Shown here one piece after another: positions 1-9,449 of a stretch of 64,000 nucleotides of DNA. This DNA comes from Pseudomonas peradeniyensis. GTDB lineage: Bacteria; Pseudomonadota; Gammaproteobacteria; Pseudomonadales; Pseudomonadaceae. How positions within the stretch are numbered: the stretch's first letter is position 1; each line of letters opens with the position of its first letter. Under the pieces are notes generated by a model. It worked only from the letters and a program-made list of their open reading frames with translations. It ran no database searches and had not been told where the DNA came from. Both the position numbers and the translations under genes were made by a program. The DNA lies in contig NZ_JABWRJ020000003.1 of the NCBI RefSeq assembly GCF_014268935.2, positions 372,001 through 436,000 of the forward strand, given 5' to 3'.

Positions 1-3000
1 AGCACCCTTTGCCTTTGGCGAACTTGATTGCGGAGCGCCGCGCTGTTCTCAGCTGTTGCTGCGTGATTTTGCCTTTGACAACCAGCGAGTTGTAGATGGC
101 TTGCGACATAAGCCGGATTTCTGCCCTGCCGCTCTTGAGCATCTGGTTTGGCTTGAGGCCAAGCTGCCTGCGCAGACGGTTTTCCTCCAGGTGTACCGCG
201 TCGTGGTTCTTCGGGCTCAAAGCGATGGAGGGGTTACCTCGCATGCGCCGCCTCTTCGGCGCCAGTCCGATATCCTGGAGGTACTTGTTGCGCATCAACT
301 CATGGGCTTCAAGCCCGTCACCGCGATGCGCCTTGGCGCCATAGCCGGCGGTTTCACCTTCCTTGAGCAACCCCCAGGGGTCGAACCAGGTGAAGGGGGT
401 TGGCGCATATTGGTAAAGATTGAACCCACCTGCCATGCCGATGGGGTCAGGTTGGGTGAAGCGACCGACATCGGGATCGTAGAAACGGAACAGGTTGTAG
501 TGCAAGCCTGTTTCGCGATCCAGGTATTGCCCCTGGTATCTGAGGTTCTGCTCCTCCAGCAGACTATCCACCCGTTGTTCCTGCCAGGTCCCTCCCCAGG
601 TCAGGTGGCGCGCGACCCAAAGCGATTGACCTTGCTCATCGGTCAGCTCATCGGGCATGCCGATGAGATCATTGTGGTAATAGCGCAGTTGTTGGCTCGC
701 TCCCTGGCCGTCCACCCGGGCCAGGGGATCATGTTCATCGTCCCCGTATAGGTACAGTGTGTGCAGGCCATTCCGCTGTTCCGTAAGCAAGCGCAGCCCG
801 TCCCAGCTGAAACGTGTGCTGCACAGGACATGGCCATCAGTTGTCGAGACCCGCTTCTCGGTGCGGCGTCCAAGTGGGTCGTAACGCATTTCGACGATTT
901 GCTCGCGTCCGGGTTGCAGGTTGCGGATGCGGACCAATCGGTGATCGGCGTTGTACTCGAACAACTGCGTGCCCCGTCTGCGGCTGCGTTTTTCTACCAG
1001 ACGACCAAATCCATCATAGCGATAGCGCTTGTCCTCGTATGTGATCAGCCGGTTGTGTCGAACCAGGCCTGCGCCAGCTTGTGATGGGTCAAGCACGTTG
1101 GCGGCGGCATCATAGGTGAACATTTCGCGTTGGCCCGTCGGGCTGTCCTGCCGGGCAAGAATGCGGCCAGTCCGGTCGTGTTGCAGTGTCTGCAGGTATT
1201 GCGATCCTGGGCGCTGTACCTGGCGGGCGCTCAGGTTATCCGCGTCGTCCATTTCGAAGCGTTGCTGCGCTTCGGCCGGCAGGTTTTCGGGCAAGGCGCT
1301 GGTATGACGAAGTCTCGTCCTGAGGCGCCCGCTACGGTCATAAAGGTTGCGAGTGCTCAGCCGTCCTTGGGTACGCAGGGTCTCACGATGCAGGCGGTCG
1401 CGCTGGAAGTCGCAGACCACCCGGCCATCGAGGTTGAGCTGGTGCAGATGGCCACTGCCGTAGTAGAGACGGTTGATCCAGCGCCCATCGGCCAGACGAG
1501 TGCGCTCGACATTTCCTAGTGGATCGTAAAGGTGCTGCAGCGTGCCGTTCGGACCGCGCTCTTCGCGGAGCTGGCCAAGGGCATCGTAGGTGAAGTCCAG
1601 TTGCTCGCTAAAGCCCTGATCGTCGGTGAAGCGAATCGTCAGCAGCTGGTCCAGAGGATCATGGCGATAGTCAGTACGCCCCGAATCGGTACACCGGGCC
1701 ACCAGTCGCCCACCGAGGTCATAGGTCATGTGGTGGACGATCGGCGTGTCGTTGCTGCCGGGCGTGGGGATGAACGTCACGTGGGTGAGGTTATCCTGGC
1801 CGTCGTACTGGTATTTCCTGGCGCTGCCGTCCACATTTTGCTCAAGGATGAGCCGGTCGCCTTCATCCCATACGTAACCGCTAGTCTCGCCATTCTCATT
1901 ACGTAGCGTGAGTAGGCGCCCATGCCGATCATAGTGGTAGGTCACCTCACGCCCGAGGGGGTCAATGTGCCGCTCCAACTGGCCCCGGCTGTTTCGGTGG
2001 TATTGAGTCACATGACCTGCACTGTCGATATGGCGAGTCAGCAAGCCATTGGAATCAAGCAGGCATTCTTCTCGACGGCCGTCGGACAGCACTATGCCGA
2101 CCAGGCGCCCCAAGGCATCGTGTTGATATTCGGTGCGTTCGCCCAGTGCATCTACCAGGGTATGGAGATGGCCGGAGGTGTCGTAGCTGAAGCGCGTGGT
2201 GTATCCCGAACAGTCAGTCTGTCCGACCAGCAAGCCCAGGTCGTTCCAGCGAAGCTTGCGTGACCGGCCCGCGCCATCGGTGATCTCGACCGGGTTGCCA
2301 CGGGTATCGTGGATGTAGCGGGTTTGTTGACCTAGCGGATCGGTTTCTCGGATGCAGTTGCCGCGCTTGTCGTAGGCGAAGGTCCAGTGGTTGCCGGCCC
2401 GGTCGGTATGGCTGCGGGGCAGTGACCAGTGCTCAAGCCAGACGGTGGACTCTTTGTGTCCGAGAGGGTCGATGGTTTCGGCAAGGTTGCCGGACTCGTC
2501 GTAGAAGTATTGCCACTCTGCTCCCATGGGGTCGCTGGCCGCCAGCAACTGTCGCTCATCATTCCATTCGAAACGCCAGGTCTGGCCAAGGGCATCGGTG
2601 AAGGCGGTGATCTGGTACTGACTGTTCCACTGTCGCACGCTGGTGCGTCCCAGGCTGTCGGTCACCTGAGTGATGCCTGCGGCTACATCGTAGGAGAAAT
2701 CGTGATTGTCTCCCGCATCGGTCCAGTGACGGGACACTCGCCAGCCATCGGCATGACGGGCCCATTCATAGAAGCAGCGCAAGCCGCTGCGAGTTCGATG
2801 CTCGACCATGCGGCGAGCCGGGTCATAAGCGAAACTGCGGACTAGCCGGCCATCCCCATCAAACACCTGGGCAAGGTCCCCCTGGCTGTCGTAACCGTAG
2901 CTAGCCAGTTTTTGGAGGCCACCATCGGCGTCTTCACGCTCCAGCAGGCTGACACGTTGTGGCCATTCATGGCTGTAGTGCAACCGGATACGCACCAGGT

Positions 3001-4369
3001 CGAAGTTATCGCGCAGTTGCAGGAGCCTGCCTTGCTCGTCGTAGTCTAGGTAAATGCGGTTGTCGTTGCGGTCACCGAGCTGGCTCAGGCGCAGAATGTC
3101 AGGCTGACCGGGCGTAGGTTGGAACAGACGGTACTGCCCCTCACGGCTTTCGGTCAGTAGTTCACCGTTGAGTGCGCGGCGCACGCTCAGACCTTCGCCA
3201 ACGCTGAAGACCGCCTCGCCGGGCGTGATCGATCCCATGTCCACGACTCGTGCTTGCTCGTCGGTCAGCAGCAGCCGCTCACCCTGACCGGCAGTAGACT
3301 CGATGCGTACATGGACTTCGTAAGGCACGCTCCAGCCTGCGCCGAACAGTCCGTCGATACGTTCATCGTGACTGTTGTAGTAACGCTGCCAGTCCATTGG
3401 CAGCATGGCCTGCACGCTGAAGTCGAGATCGTCTTCAGAGCACAGTATCTTTGCTCCGGTCGGCGCATGCACAGGGTTGGGCGAGCCGGCGATTGCACGG
3501 GTCAGTGCGCCGGTCACCTGGCCTGTGACGACATTGCTTACACCCCCGATCAACATGCACCCAAACTTGCTATAAAACTTCCCCCCGCGCCCCCGCAACA
3601 TCATCAACGCCGTAATCGCCAAGCCGATCCCCGGTGTCTTGCCACTGCGGATTTCACGCACCACGATCGGCCCGCCGCCGATGCGCACGTTGTTCGACAC
3701 CAGTCCGCCATCGACGATCACCGCCTCGCAGGTGCTGCGATCGCCGCTGCGACAGGCCGGGTGGCCGTTGATCAGCACCTTGCTCGAGCCCTCGGCCAGG
3801 TACTGCGGCGGCATCGGCGGGTGCTTGGTGCACAGCACCTTGTCGTCGGGGGCTTCCTGGGTGTTGGGCGCGGGGCTGGCGACGGTAGGTCGCCACATCT
3901 GCGAGAAGAAGCCCTTGGCCATGTCGAGGAAGGTTTCTTCCTGCTCCTCGGCCTGCGCGTCACCGCCCCCGCCACTGGCCGGGGCCGAGGGGGCGGTCAC
4001 CACGCCAGCCGCGCGCGCGGCGCGCATGCCGTTGGTCTTGGTGTTGGGCGAGCCACTGACGATGGTGGCCTGCACGGTCGGCGGGAACAGGGCGTTGCCG
4101 ATGCCCTCGCATAATCGACTGAGCCCGGTGTCCGCGCCGGTCTTGGCCATGACCACGCCGACCACCAGGCCCACCACCGCGCCGAGCACGAAGCAGCCCA
4201 GGCCGCCGGTGACCACGGTAATGCCCAGTGCCGCGGCCACCGCGGCGGTGGCCAGGGCGCCGATGGCGACGTTGGCGGCCACTTCCAGCACGCCGCCGAT
4301 GATGTCGGCCATCACCGAGGTGTGCAGCAGCGCGTCGCCCTCGCGGGCGGCCCAGAGTGCGTCGGACAT
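1..4369 (-). CDS. PAAR-Rhs polymorphic T6SS effector, 3' end beyond window
   Basis: The reading frame is open from an ATG at 4369 to the left edge, giving 1456 codons without a stop, so the C terminus is missing. The first residues fit a prePAAR motif (AAR-GD--H, residues 8-16), followed by a hydrophobic Gly/Ala-rich stretch (about 20-65) that would be membrane-inserting and chaperone-bound. A PAAR domain lies near residues 180-235 and RHS/YD repeats from about 290. The Rhs shell ends in a DPWGL motif (near nt 370-382, residue about 1330), the known aspartyl self-cleavage site of this family. The remaining 125 or more residues are the variable toxin; they contain GLEAHEL, NPSIAL and HDAVH, which suggests a His-Me/HNH-like nuclease by inference only. 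It is the last gene in the window of the vgrG-eag-rhs unit, and its start lies 8 nt after the chaperone stop. Any immunity gene would lie left of the window. Confidence 0.93.
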   Translation of the reverse strand, partial: MSDALWAAREGDALLHTSVMADIIGGVLEVAANVAIGALATAAVAAALGITVVTGGLGCFVLGAVVGLVVGVVMAKTGADTGLSRLCEGIGNALFPPTVQATIVSGSPNTKTNGMRAARAAGVVTAPSAPASGGGGDAQAEEQEETFLDMAKGFFSQMWRPTVASPAPNTQEAPDDKVLCTKHPPMPPQYLAEGSSKVLINGHPACRSGDRSTCEAVIVDGGLVSNNVRIGGGPIVVREIRSGKTPGIGLAITALMMLRGRGGKFYSKFGCMLIGGVSNVVTGQVTGALTRAIAGSPNPVHAPTGAKILCSEDDLDFSVQAMLPMDWQRYYNSHDERIDGLFGAGWSVPYEVHVRIESTAGQGERLLLTDEQARVVDMGSITPGEAVFSVGEGLSVRRALNGELLTESREGQYRLFQPTPGQPDILRLSQLGDRNDNRIYLDYDEQGRLLQLRDNFDLVRIRLHYSHEWPQRVSLLEREDADGGLQKLASYGYDSQGDLAQVFDGDGRLVRSFAYDPARRMVEHRTRSGLRCFYEWARHADGWRVSRHWTDAGDNHDFSYDVAAGITQVTDSLGRTSVRQWNSQYQITAFTDALGQTWRFEWNDERQLLAASDPMGAEWQYFYDESGNLAETIDPLGHKESTVWLEHWSLPRSHTDRAGNHWTFAYDKRGNCIRETDPLGQQTRYIHDTRGNPVEITDGAGRSRKLRWNDLGLLVGQTDCSGYTTRFSYDTSGHLHTLVDALGERTEYQHDALGRLVGIVLSDGRREECLLDSNGLLTRHIDSAGHVTQYHRNSRGQLERHIDPLGREVTYHYDRHGRLLTLRNENGETSGYVWDEGDRLILEQNVDGSARKYQYDGQDNLTHVTFIPTPGSNDTPIVHHMTYDLGGRLVARCTDSGRTDYRHDPLDQLLTIRFTDDQGFSEQLDFTYDALGQLREERGPNGTLQHLYDPLGNVERTRLADGRWINRLYYGSGHLHQLNLDGRVVCDFQRDRLHRETLRTQGRLSTRNLYDRSGRLRTRLRHTSALPENLPAEAQQRFEMDDADNLSARQVQRPGSQYLQTLQHDRTGRILARQDSPTGQREMFTYDAAANVLDPSQAGAGLVRHNRLITYEDKRYRYDGFGRLVEKRSRRRGTQLFEYNADHRLVRIRNLQPGREQIVEMRYDPLGRRTEKRVSTTDGHVLCSTRFSWDGLRLLTEQRNGLHTLYLYGDDEHDPLARVDGQGASQQLRYYHNDLIGMPDELTDEQGQSLWVARHLTWGGTWQEQRVDSLLEEQNLRYQGQYLDRETGLHYNLFRFYDPDVGRFTQPDPIGMAGGFNLYQYAPTPFTWFDPWGLLKEGETAGYGAKAHRGDGLEAHELMRNKYLQDIGLAPKRRRMRGNPSIALSPKNHDAVHLEENRLRRQLGLKPNQMLKSGRAEIRLMSQAIYNSLVVKGKITQQQLRTARRSAIKFAKGKGC

Positions 4370-4377
4370 CCGCTACG

Positions 4378-4812
4378 TCAGCCCAGGTTGTCGAAGGCGA
4401 GGGACTGCTTGAGCGTCGCCCAGTGCGTCGCCTCGGCCTCGCCCAGCGGGGTCGGCTTGACGTAGCTCAGGGCGAACATCTTCCGCGTGCCCGGCAGCAC
4501 CAGCGCCAGCTGGTACTGGTAGACCTTCTCCTGGCCCTTGCTGAACTGGCTGCTCAGCTCGATCGCCTCGATCGGCTGGGCCGCGCCCACCTGGGTAGCG
4601 CGGGCCGGCTGGAACTGCAGGTCCTTGACCTGCTGCTGCAGGCGCTGCAGCTGGCTGTCGAAGTTGCTCTGCAGGGTTTCGCCCTCTTCGAGCAGGCTGC
4701 GGCTGACGATCAGCGAGGTGCCCAAGGCTTCGAAGCGCAGGATGTTGATGCTGGTGTCGCGTACCTGCGCGTCGGGCAGGGCGAAGCGGAATTCGTTGAG
4801 GCGGTAACTCAT
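4378..4812 (-). CDS. eagR: Eag-type (DUF1795/DcrB-like) chaperone for the Rhs effector
   Basis: A 144-residue soluble protein with no signal peptide that starts MSYRLNEFRF. Its size and the motif pattern LALPGT-like/F-LSY match the DUF1795 Eag chaperones. These bind and shield the N-terminal transmembrane segments of PAAR-Rhs effectors and help load them on VgrG. Context supports this strongly: it lies between vgrG (12 nt away) and rhs (8 nt away), and the adjacent Rhs protein has exactly the prePAAR plus hydrophobic N terminus that needs such a chaperone. The family call rests on size, motif impression and position rather than a profile search. Confidence 0.85.
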   Translation of the reverse strand: MSYRLNEFRFALPDAQVRDTSINILRFEALGTSLIVSRSLLEEGETLQSNFDSQLQRLQQQVKDLQFQPARATQVGAAQPIEAIELSSQFSKGQEKVYQYQLALVLPGTRKMFALSYVKPTPLGEAEATHWATLKQSLAFDNLG

Positions 4813-4824
4813 GGTTCGGTCTCG

Positions 4825-6762
4825 TTACTTGCCGGCGGCGGGGAAGAGGGCCTTCACCGCGCCGTCGATGGTCGATTTCACGCCCTGGTTCTTCGGGTCG
4901 GTCTGCGCGCCGCTGCCCACGTTCAGGTCCAGGGTGCCGCCGGTGTTGATCTCGGCGTCGGCGTTGGCGTGGAAGCTGAACTGCTCGCAGCTGATGTTGA
5001 TCTGCCCGCTGGCGTTGAGCTCGATCACGCTCTTGCCGCAGACCAGGCGCAGGTTCTCGCCGACTTCGATCAGGTAGCTGGTGCTGACGCTGTCGGTCTT
5101 GCTGGCGCCGACCAGCAGCATGTCGTCGCGGCGCACGGCGCGGATGCGGTCCTGGCCGATGGTGATGGTCTCGAGCATGCCGACGGTCTGGTTGCGGTTG
5201 ATGCCCACCGACAGCGTCTCGCTCTGCTCGACCACGGTGTCCATGTTGCGCTCGGCATGCACGTACAGCTGTTCGGCGCCCTTCTTGTCCTCCATGCGGA
5301 TTTCATTGAAGTTGGCCGGGCTGCCGCCCTTGCTCGAACGGCTCTTCATGCCGCTCTGGGTGGCGCCGCCGGGCAGGTCGTAGGGCACCGTCTGTTCGGC
5401 GTTGTACACCCGCCCGGTGATGATCGGCCGGTCGGGGTCGCCTTCGAGGAAGCTGACAATGACCTCCTGGCCGATCCGCGGCACCTGGATCGAGCCCCAG
5501 TTCTTGCCTGCCGTGGCTTGCGATACGCGGATCCAGCACGAGCTGTTCTCGTTGGACTGGTCGTGGCGGTCCCAGTGGAAGTGCACCTTGACCCGACCAT
5601 ACTGGTCGGTCCAGATCTCCTCGCCGGACGGGCCGACCACCACGGCGGTCTGCGGCCCCTTGACGATCGGCCGCAGGGTGCTGCCCACCGGGCGGTAGCT
5701 CTGCTGCGCGTCGATGCAGCTGAGGTTGCTTTCGAACTGCGCCGCGCCGCTGCCGCCACCGCTTTCCAGGCGCTCCTGGTGCACGTAGTAGCGGGCGGCG
5801 ACGATCAGGTACTCGCGGTTCTGGTCCTGGCGGCTGAAGTTGCTCAGGCTGAACAGGTGGCCGCTGCCCAGGCCCCGGGCATTGCCGCGCAGCTCGACCC
5901 GCTCGTGCAGGCTCTGCAGCGACTCCAGGCGGGTGCGGGCGTAGTGCTCGCCGTCCTGGGTCTGCTCGTAGGCACCGGGGTAGTCGTACAGCGGGTAGTC
6001 GCCGGCCTGGTGCGGGCGCGGCATGGCCGAGCGCACGTCGATGCGCGCGCTGGGGCGCTGGAAGTCATAGTCGTTGAGCTCCAGGGAGCCCGACTGGACT
6101 TCCTGGGCCAGGTGCCAGTCGTTGATATGGTCGCGCTCGCGGTGCTGGCCGTCCGGCGGGTAGTAGGGCACGGTCTCGTAGCCCGGCGCCTTCTGGTGCG
6201 CGCCGTAGGCGTCGGCCAGCACCAGTACGTGGCGTTCCTGCTCGTGGCGGAAGAAGTAGTAGATGCCTTCTTCCTCCATCAGGCGGCTGACGAAGTCGAA
6301 GCTGGTCTCGCGGTACTGCACGCAGTACTCGCGCTCGCGGTAGTTGCGGCTGAGCAGGTCCTCGAAATCCGAGAAACCCAGGTCGCGGAACACCTGCTTG
6401 ATGATCTGCGGCGCGCTCAGGTGCTGGAAGATCCGGCAGTCGCTGGTGCGCGTCAGCAGCCACAGCCACGGGCGCAGGGTGACCCGGTAGGCGGCGAACT
6501 GGCCCTGGTCCACCGACTGGCTGCAACGGGCGACGATGCCGTGGAAGTGCCGCGAGCTGCCGACGCTCTGCTGCACGCTCAGGCTCATGGGCTTGCCCAG
6601 CAGCTGGTTGAGGTCGATGGCCGGATCGTCGCTGGTCAGCTGCAGCTCGTAGTCGAACAGGCGGCCGAGCTCCTCGCTGCCGCCCATCTCGGCAAGGATC
6701 AGCTTGTCCGGCCCCAGGGGGCTGTTGATCTGCGCCAGGCGCGTGAACTGCTTGAACAGCAT
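4825..6762 (-). CDS. vgrG: VgrG/TssI spike protein
   Basis: A 645-residue VgrG with the classical start MLFKQFTRLAQINSPLG. The N-terminal half is gp27-like and includes the conserved YCVQYRETSFDFVSRLMEEE stretch. It is followed by the gp5-like OB region with WIRVSQ and the G-IQVPRIGQEV--FLEGDPDRP segment, and then the beta-helical needle. The C terminus stops soon after the needle (ending ALFPAAGK), so there is no fused effector domain. VgrG trimers cap the Hcp tube and accept a PAAR tip, here most likely the PAAR domain of the downstream Rhs protein. The gene follows clpV by 11 nt and precedes the Eag chaperone by 12 nt, so it is co-transcribed with the leftward T6SS operon. Confidence 0.97.
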   Translation of the reverse strand: MLFKQFTRLAQINSPLGPDKLILAEMGGSEELGRLFDYELQLTSDDPAIDLNQLLGKPMSLSVQQSVGSSRHFHGIVARCSQSVDQGQFAAYRVTLRPWLWLLTRTSDCRIFQHLSAPQIIKQVFRDLGFSDFEDLLSRNYREREYCVQYRETSFDFVSRLMEEEGIYYFFRHEQERHVLVLADAYGAHQKAPGYETVPYYPPDGQHRERDHINDWHLAQEVQSGSLELNDYDFQRPSARIDVRSAMPRPHQAGDYPLYDYPGAYEQTQDGEHYARTRLESLQSLHERVELRGNARGLGSGHLFSLSNFSRQDQNREYLIVAARYYVHQERLESGGGSGAAQFESNLSCIDAQQSYRPVGSTLRPIVKGPQTAVVVGPSGEEIWTDQYGRVKVHFHWDRHDQSNENSSCWIRVSQATAGKNWGSIQVPRIGQEVIVSFLEGDPDRPIITGRVYNAEQTVPYDLPGGATQSGMKSRSSKGGSPANFNEIRMEDKKGAEQLYVHAERNMDTVVEQSETLSVGINRNQTVGMLETITIGQDRIRAVRRDDMLLVGASKTDSVSTSYLIEVGENLRLVCGKSVIELNASGQINISCEQFSFHANADAEINTGGTLDLNVGSGAQTDPKNQGVKSTIDGAVKALFPAAGK

Positions 6763-6773
6763 GGTCGGTCCTG

Positions 6774-9449
6774 TCAGTCGGCGGCGCCGAAGTCATAGTG
6801 CAGGTCGTTGTCGCGGCGGCTGATGCTGACGCTGGCCAGCGGCTTGCCCTCGAGCAGACGGGTCAGGAACTCGCGGCTCATGTCCGGCAGCAGGCCGTTG
6901 GTGAGGATGGCGTCGATCATGCGGCCACCGCTTTCGGTCTCGGTGCAGCGCGAGACGATCAGCTCGACCACGCCGTCGTCGTAGGCGAAGCCGACCTTGT
7001 GGGTGCCTTCCACGCGCTTGCGGATGCGCTCCAGCTGCAGGCGGGTGATGGCCTTGAGCATGGCGTCGCTGAGCGGGTAGTAGGGGATGGTCACCAGGCG
7101 GCCGAGCAGCGCCGGCGGGAAGATCTCCAGCAGCGGCTTGCGCAGCGAGGTGGCCACGGCCTCAGGGTCGGGCAGGGCCTGCGGGTCCTTGCAGATGTTG
7201 GCGATCAGCTCGGTGCCGGCGTTGGTGGTGAGCAGGATCAGGGTGTTGCGAAAATCGATCTGGCGGCCTTCGCCGTCTTCCATCACGCCCTTGTCGAACA
7301 CCTGGAAGAAGATCTCGTGCACGTCGGGGTGGGCTTTCTCCACCTCGTCCAGCAGCACCACGCTGTACGGGCGACGGCGCACCGCTTCGGTCAGCACGCC
7401 GCCCTCGCCGTAGCCGACGTAGCCGGGTGGCGCGCCCTTGAGGGTGGAGACGGTGTGGGCTTCCTGGAACTCGCTCATGTTGATGGTGATCAGGTTCTGC
7501 TCGCCGCCGTACATGGCCTCGGCCAGGGCCAGGGCGGTCTCGGTCTTGCCCACCCCGGAGGTGCCGGCGAGCATGAACACGCCGATCGGCTTGTTCGGGT
7601 TGTCGAGGCCGGCGCGGGAGGTCTGGATGCGCTTGGCGATCATCTTCAGCGCGTGGTCCTGGCCGATGATGCGCTTGGCCAGGTGGCTGTCGAGGTTGAG
7701 CACGGTCTCGATCTCGTTGCGTGCCATGCGGCCCACCGGGATACCGGTCCAGTCGGCGACCACCGAGGCCACCGCCTGGTAGTCCACGGTTGGCAGGATC
7801 AGCGGGCTCTCGCCCTGCAGCTGGCTCAGGCGCCGCTGCAGGTCGATGAGTGTTTCACGCAGCTCATGGCTGCCCTGTGCGTCCACTTCCCGGTCGACCA
7901 CGCCGACCTGCTCGCGCAGTTGCGCGCGGGTGGCCAGCAGTTCATCGACCAGGGCCTTCTCTTCGGCCCAACGGTTTTCCAGGGCGGCCAGGCGCTCGCG
8001 CTCCTCGGCCAGCAGGCTGTCGGCCTGGGCCTGGCGCTGCCCGGTGCTGACGCCGATGGCGGCCTCACGGGCAATGATCTGCAGTTCCACCTCCAGCGCC
8101 TCGATGCGCCGACGGCTGTCGTCCACCTCGGCCGGCACCGCGTGCAGGCTGATGGCGACGCGGGCGCAGGCGGTATCGAGCAGGCTCACCGACTTGTCCG
8201 GCAGTTGGCGCGCCGGGATGTAGCGGTGCGACAGCTTCACGGCGGCTTCCAGCGCTTCGTCGAGGATCTGCACCTGGTGGTGCTTCTCCATGGTCGAGGC
8301 CACGCCGCGCATCATCAGCAGCGCCTTCGCTTCGCTCGGCTCGTCCACCTGGACCACCTGGAAGCGGCGGGTCAGGGCCGGGTCCTTCTCGATGTGTTTC
8401 TTGTACTCGGCCCAGGTGGTCGCGGCCACGGTGCGCAGGCTGCCACGGGCCAGGGCCGGCTTGAGCAGGTTGGCGGCGTCACCGGTGCCTGCTGCGCCGC
8501 CGGCACCGACCAGGGTGTGGGCCTCGTCGATGAACAGGATGATCGGCTTGGGTGAGGCCTGGACGTCCTCGATCACCTGGCGCAGGCGCTGCTCGAACTC
8601 GCCCTTCATGCTGGCGCCGGCCTGCAGCAGGCCGACGTCCAGGCTGCGCAGCTCGACGTCCTTCAGTGCCGGCGGTACGTCGCCGGCGACGATGCGCAGG
8701 GCGAAGCCTTCGACCACGGCGGTCTTGCCGACGCCGGCCTCGCCGGTGAGGATCGGGTTGTTCTGGCGGCGGCGCATGAGGATGTCGACCAGCTGGCGGA
8801 TCTCCTCGTCACGGCCGACGATGGGGTCGAGCTTGCCGCTGCGGGCCTGCTCGGTGAGGTCGACGGTGAAGCGCTTGAGCGCCTCCTGCTTGCCCATCGC
8901 CGCCGGAGCCATGGCGCCGCTGGCCTCGCCCGGCGCGGCGGCGCTGAAGCCGTCGCTGGCGGCCAGGTTGTTTTCCGGCGAGTCGCCGACGTACTCGTCG
9001 AAGCGCTCGCTCAGGGCCTCGATCTTCAGCTTGGCGAACTCGCTGGACAGCCCCAGCAGCGCGTTGCGCAGGCTCGGGGTCTTGAGGATGCCGACCAGCA
9101 GGTAGCCGGTGCGCACCTGGCTTTCGCCGAACATCAGGCTGCCGTAGACCCAGCCGCGCTCGACGGCCTCTTCCACCTGGGAGGACAGGTCGGTGATCGA
9201 GGTCGAGCCTCGTGGCAGGCGGTCCAGGGCGTCGGTCAGGTCGCGGGCCAGGCGCGCCGGCTCGACGTTGAACTGGCGGATGATGCGGTGCAGGTCGCTG
9301 TCCTGCAGTTGCAACAGCTGGTGCAGCCAGTGCGCCAGCTCGACATAGGGGTTGCCCCGCAGCTTGCAGAACACCGTGGCCGCCTCGATGGCCTTGTAGG
9401 CGACGCTGTTGAGTTTGCCGAACAGCGCGGCGCGGCTGATTTCACCCAT
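6774..9449 (-). CDS. clpV: ClpV/TssH AAA+ ATPase
   Basis: An 891-residue Clp/Hsp100 protein. The N domain (about 1-160) is followed by AAA1 with Walker A GEAGVGKT (near residue 236) and Walker B ILFIDEAH, a coiled-coil middle region (about 420-520), and AAA2 with GTSGVGKTE (near residue 630) and VVLLDEVEKAH. The protein disassembles contracted TssB-TssC sheaths so that subunits can be reused. The ATG at 9449 overlaps the end of tssG by 8 nt and is followed by typical ClpV residues (MGEISRAALFGKLN), so the start is well supported. Length is normal for the family and no motif is damaged. Confidence 0.97.
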   Translation of the reverse strand: MGEISRAALFGKLNSVAYKAIEAATVFCKLRGNPYVELAHWLHQLLQLQDSDLHRIIRQFNVEPARLARDLTDALDRLPRGSTSITDLSSQVEEAVERGWVYGSLMFGESQVRTGYLLVGILKTPSLRNALLGLSSEFAKLKIEALSERFDEYVGDSPENNLAASDGFSAAAPGEASGAMAPAAMGKQEALKRFTVDLTEQARSGKLDPIVGRDEEIRQLVDILMRRRQNNPILTGEAGVGKTAVVEGFALRIVAGDVPPALKDVELRSLDVGLLQAGASMKGEFEQRLRQVIEDVQASPKPIILFIDEAHTLVGAGGAAGTGDAANLLKPALARGSLRTVAATTWAEYKKHIEKDPALTRRFQVVQVDEPSEAKALLMMRGVASTMEKHHQVQILDEALEAAVKLSHRYIPARQLPDKSVSLLDTACARVAISLHAVPAEVDDSRRRIEALEVELQIIAREAAIGVSTGQRQAQADSLLAEERERLAALENRWAEEKALVDELLATRAQLREQVGVVDREVDAQGSHELRETLIDLQRRLSQLQGESPLILPTVDYQAVASVVADWTGIPVGRMARNEIETVLNLDSHLAKRIIGQDHALKMIAKRIQTSRAGLDNPNKPIGVFMLAGTSGVGKTETALALAEAMYGGEQNLITINMSEFQEAHTVSTLKGAPPGYVGYGEGGVLTEAVRRRPYSVVLLDEVEKAHPDVHEIFFQVFDKGVMEDGEGRQIDFRNTLILLTTNAGTELIANICKDPQALPDPEAVATSLRKPLLEIFPPALLGRLVTIPYYPLSDAMLKAITRLQLERIRKRVEGTHKVGFAYDDGVVELIVSRCTETESGGRMIDAILTNGLLPDMSREFLTRLLEGKPLASVSISRRDNDLHYDFGAAD

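Noticed and set aside
4357..6798. Very long open frame antisense to vgrG (over 800 codons)
   Set aside because: Shadow of a GC-rich gene. Its low-complexity Ala/Val/Leu/Arg sequence has no motif, while the opposite strand encodes a clear VgrG.
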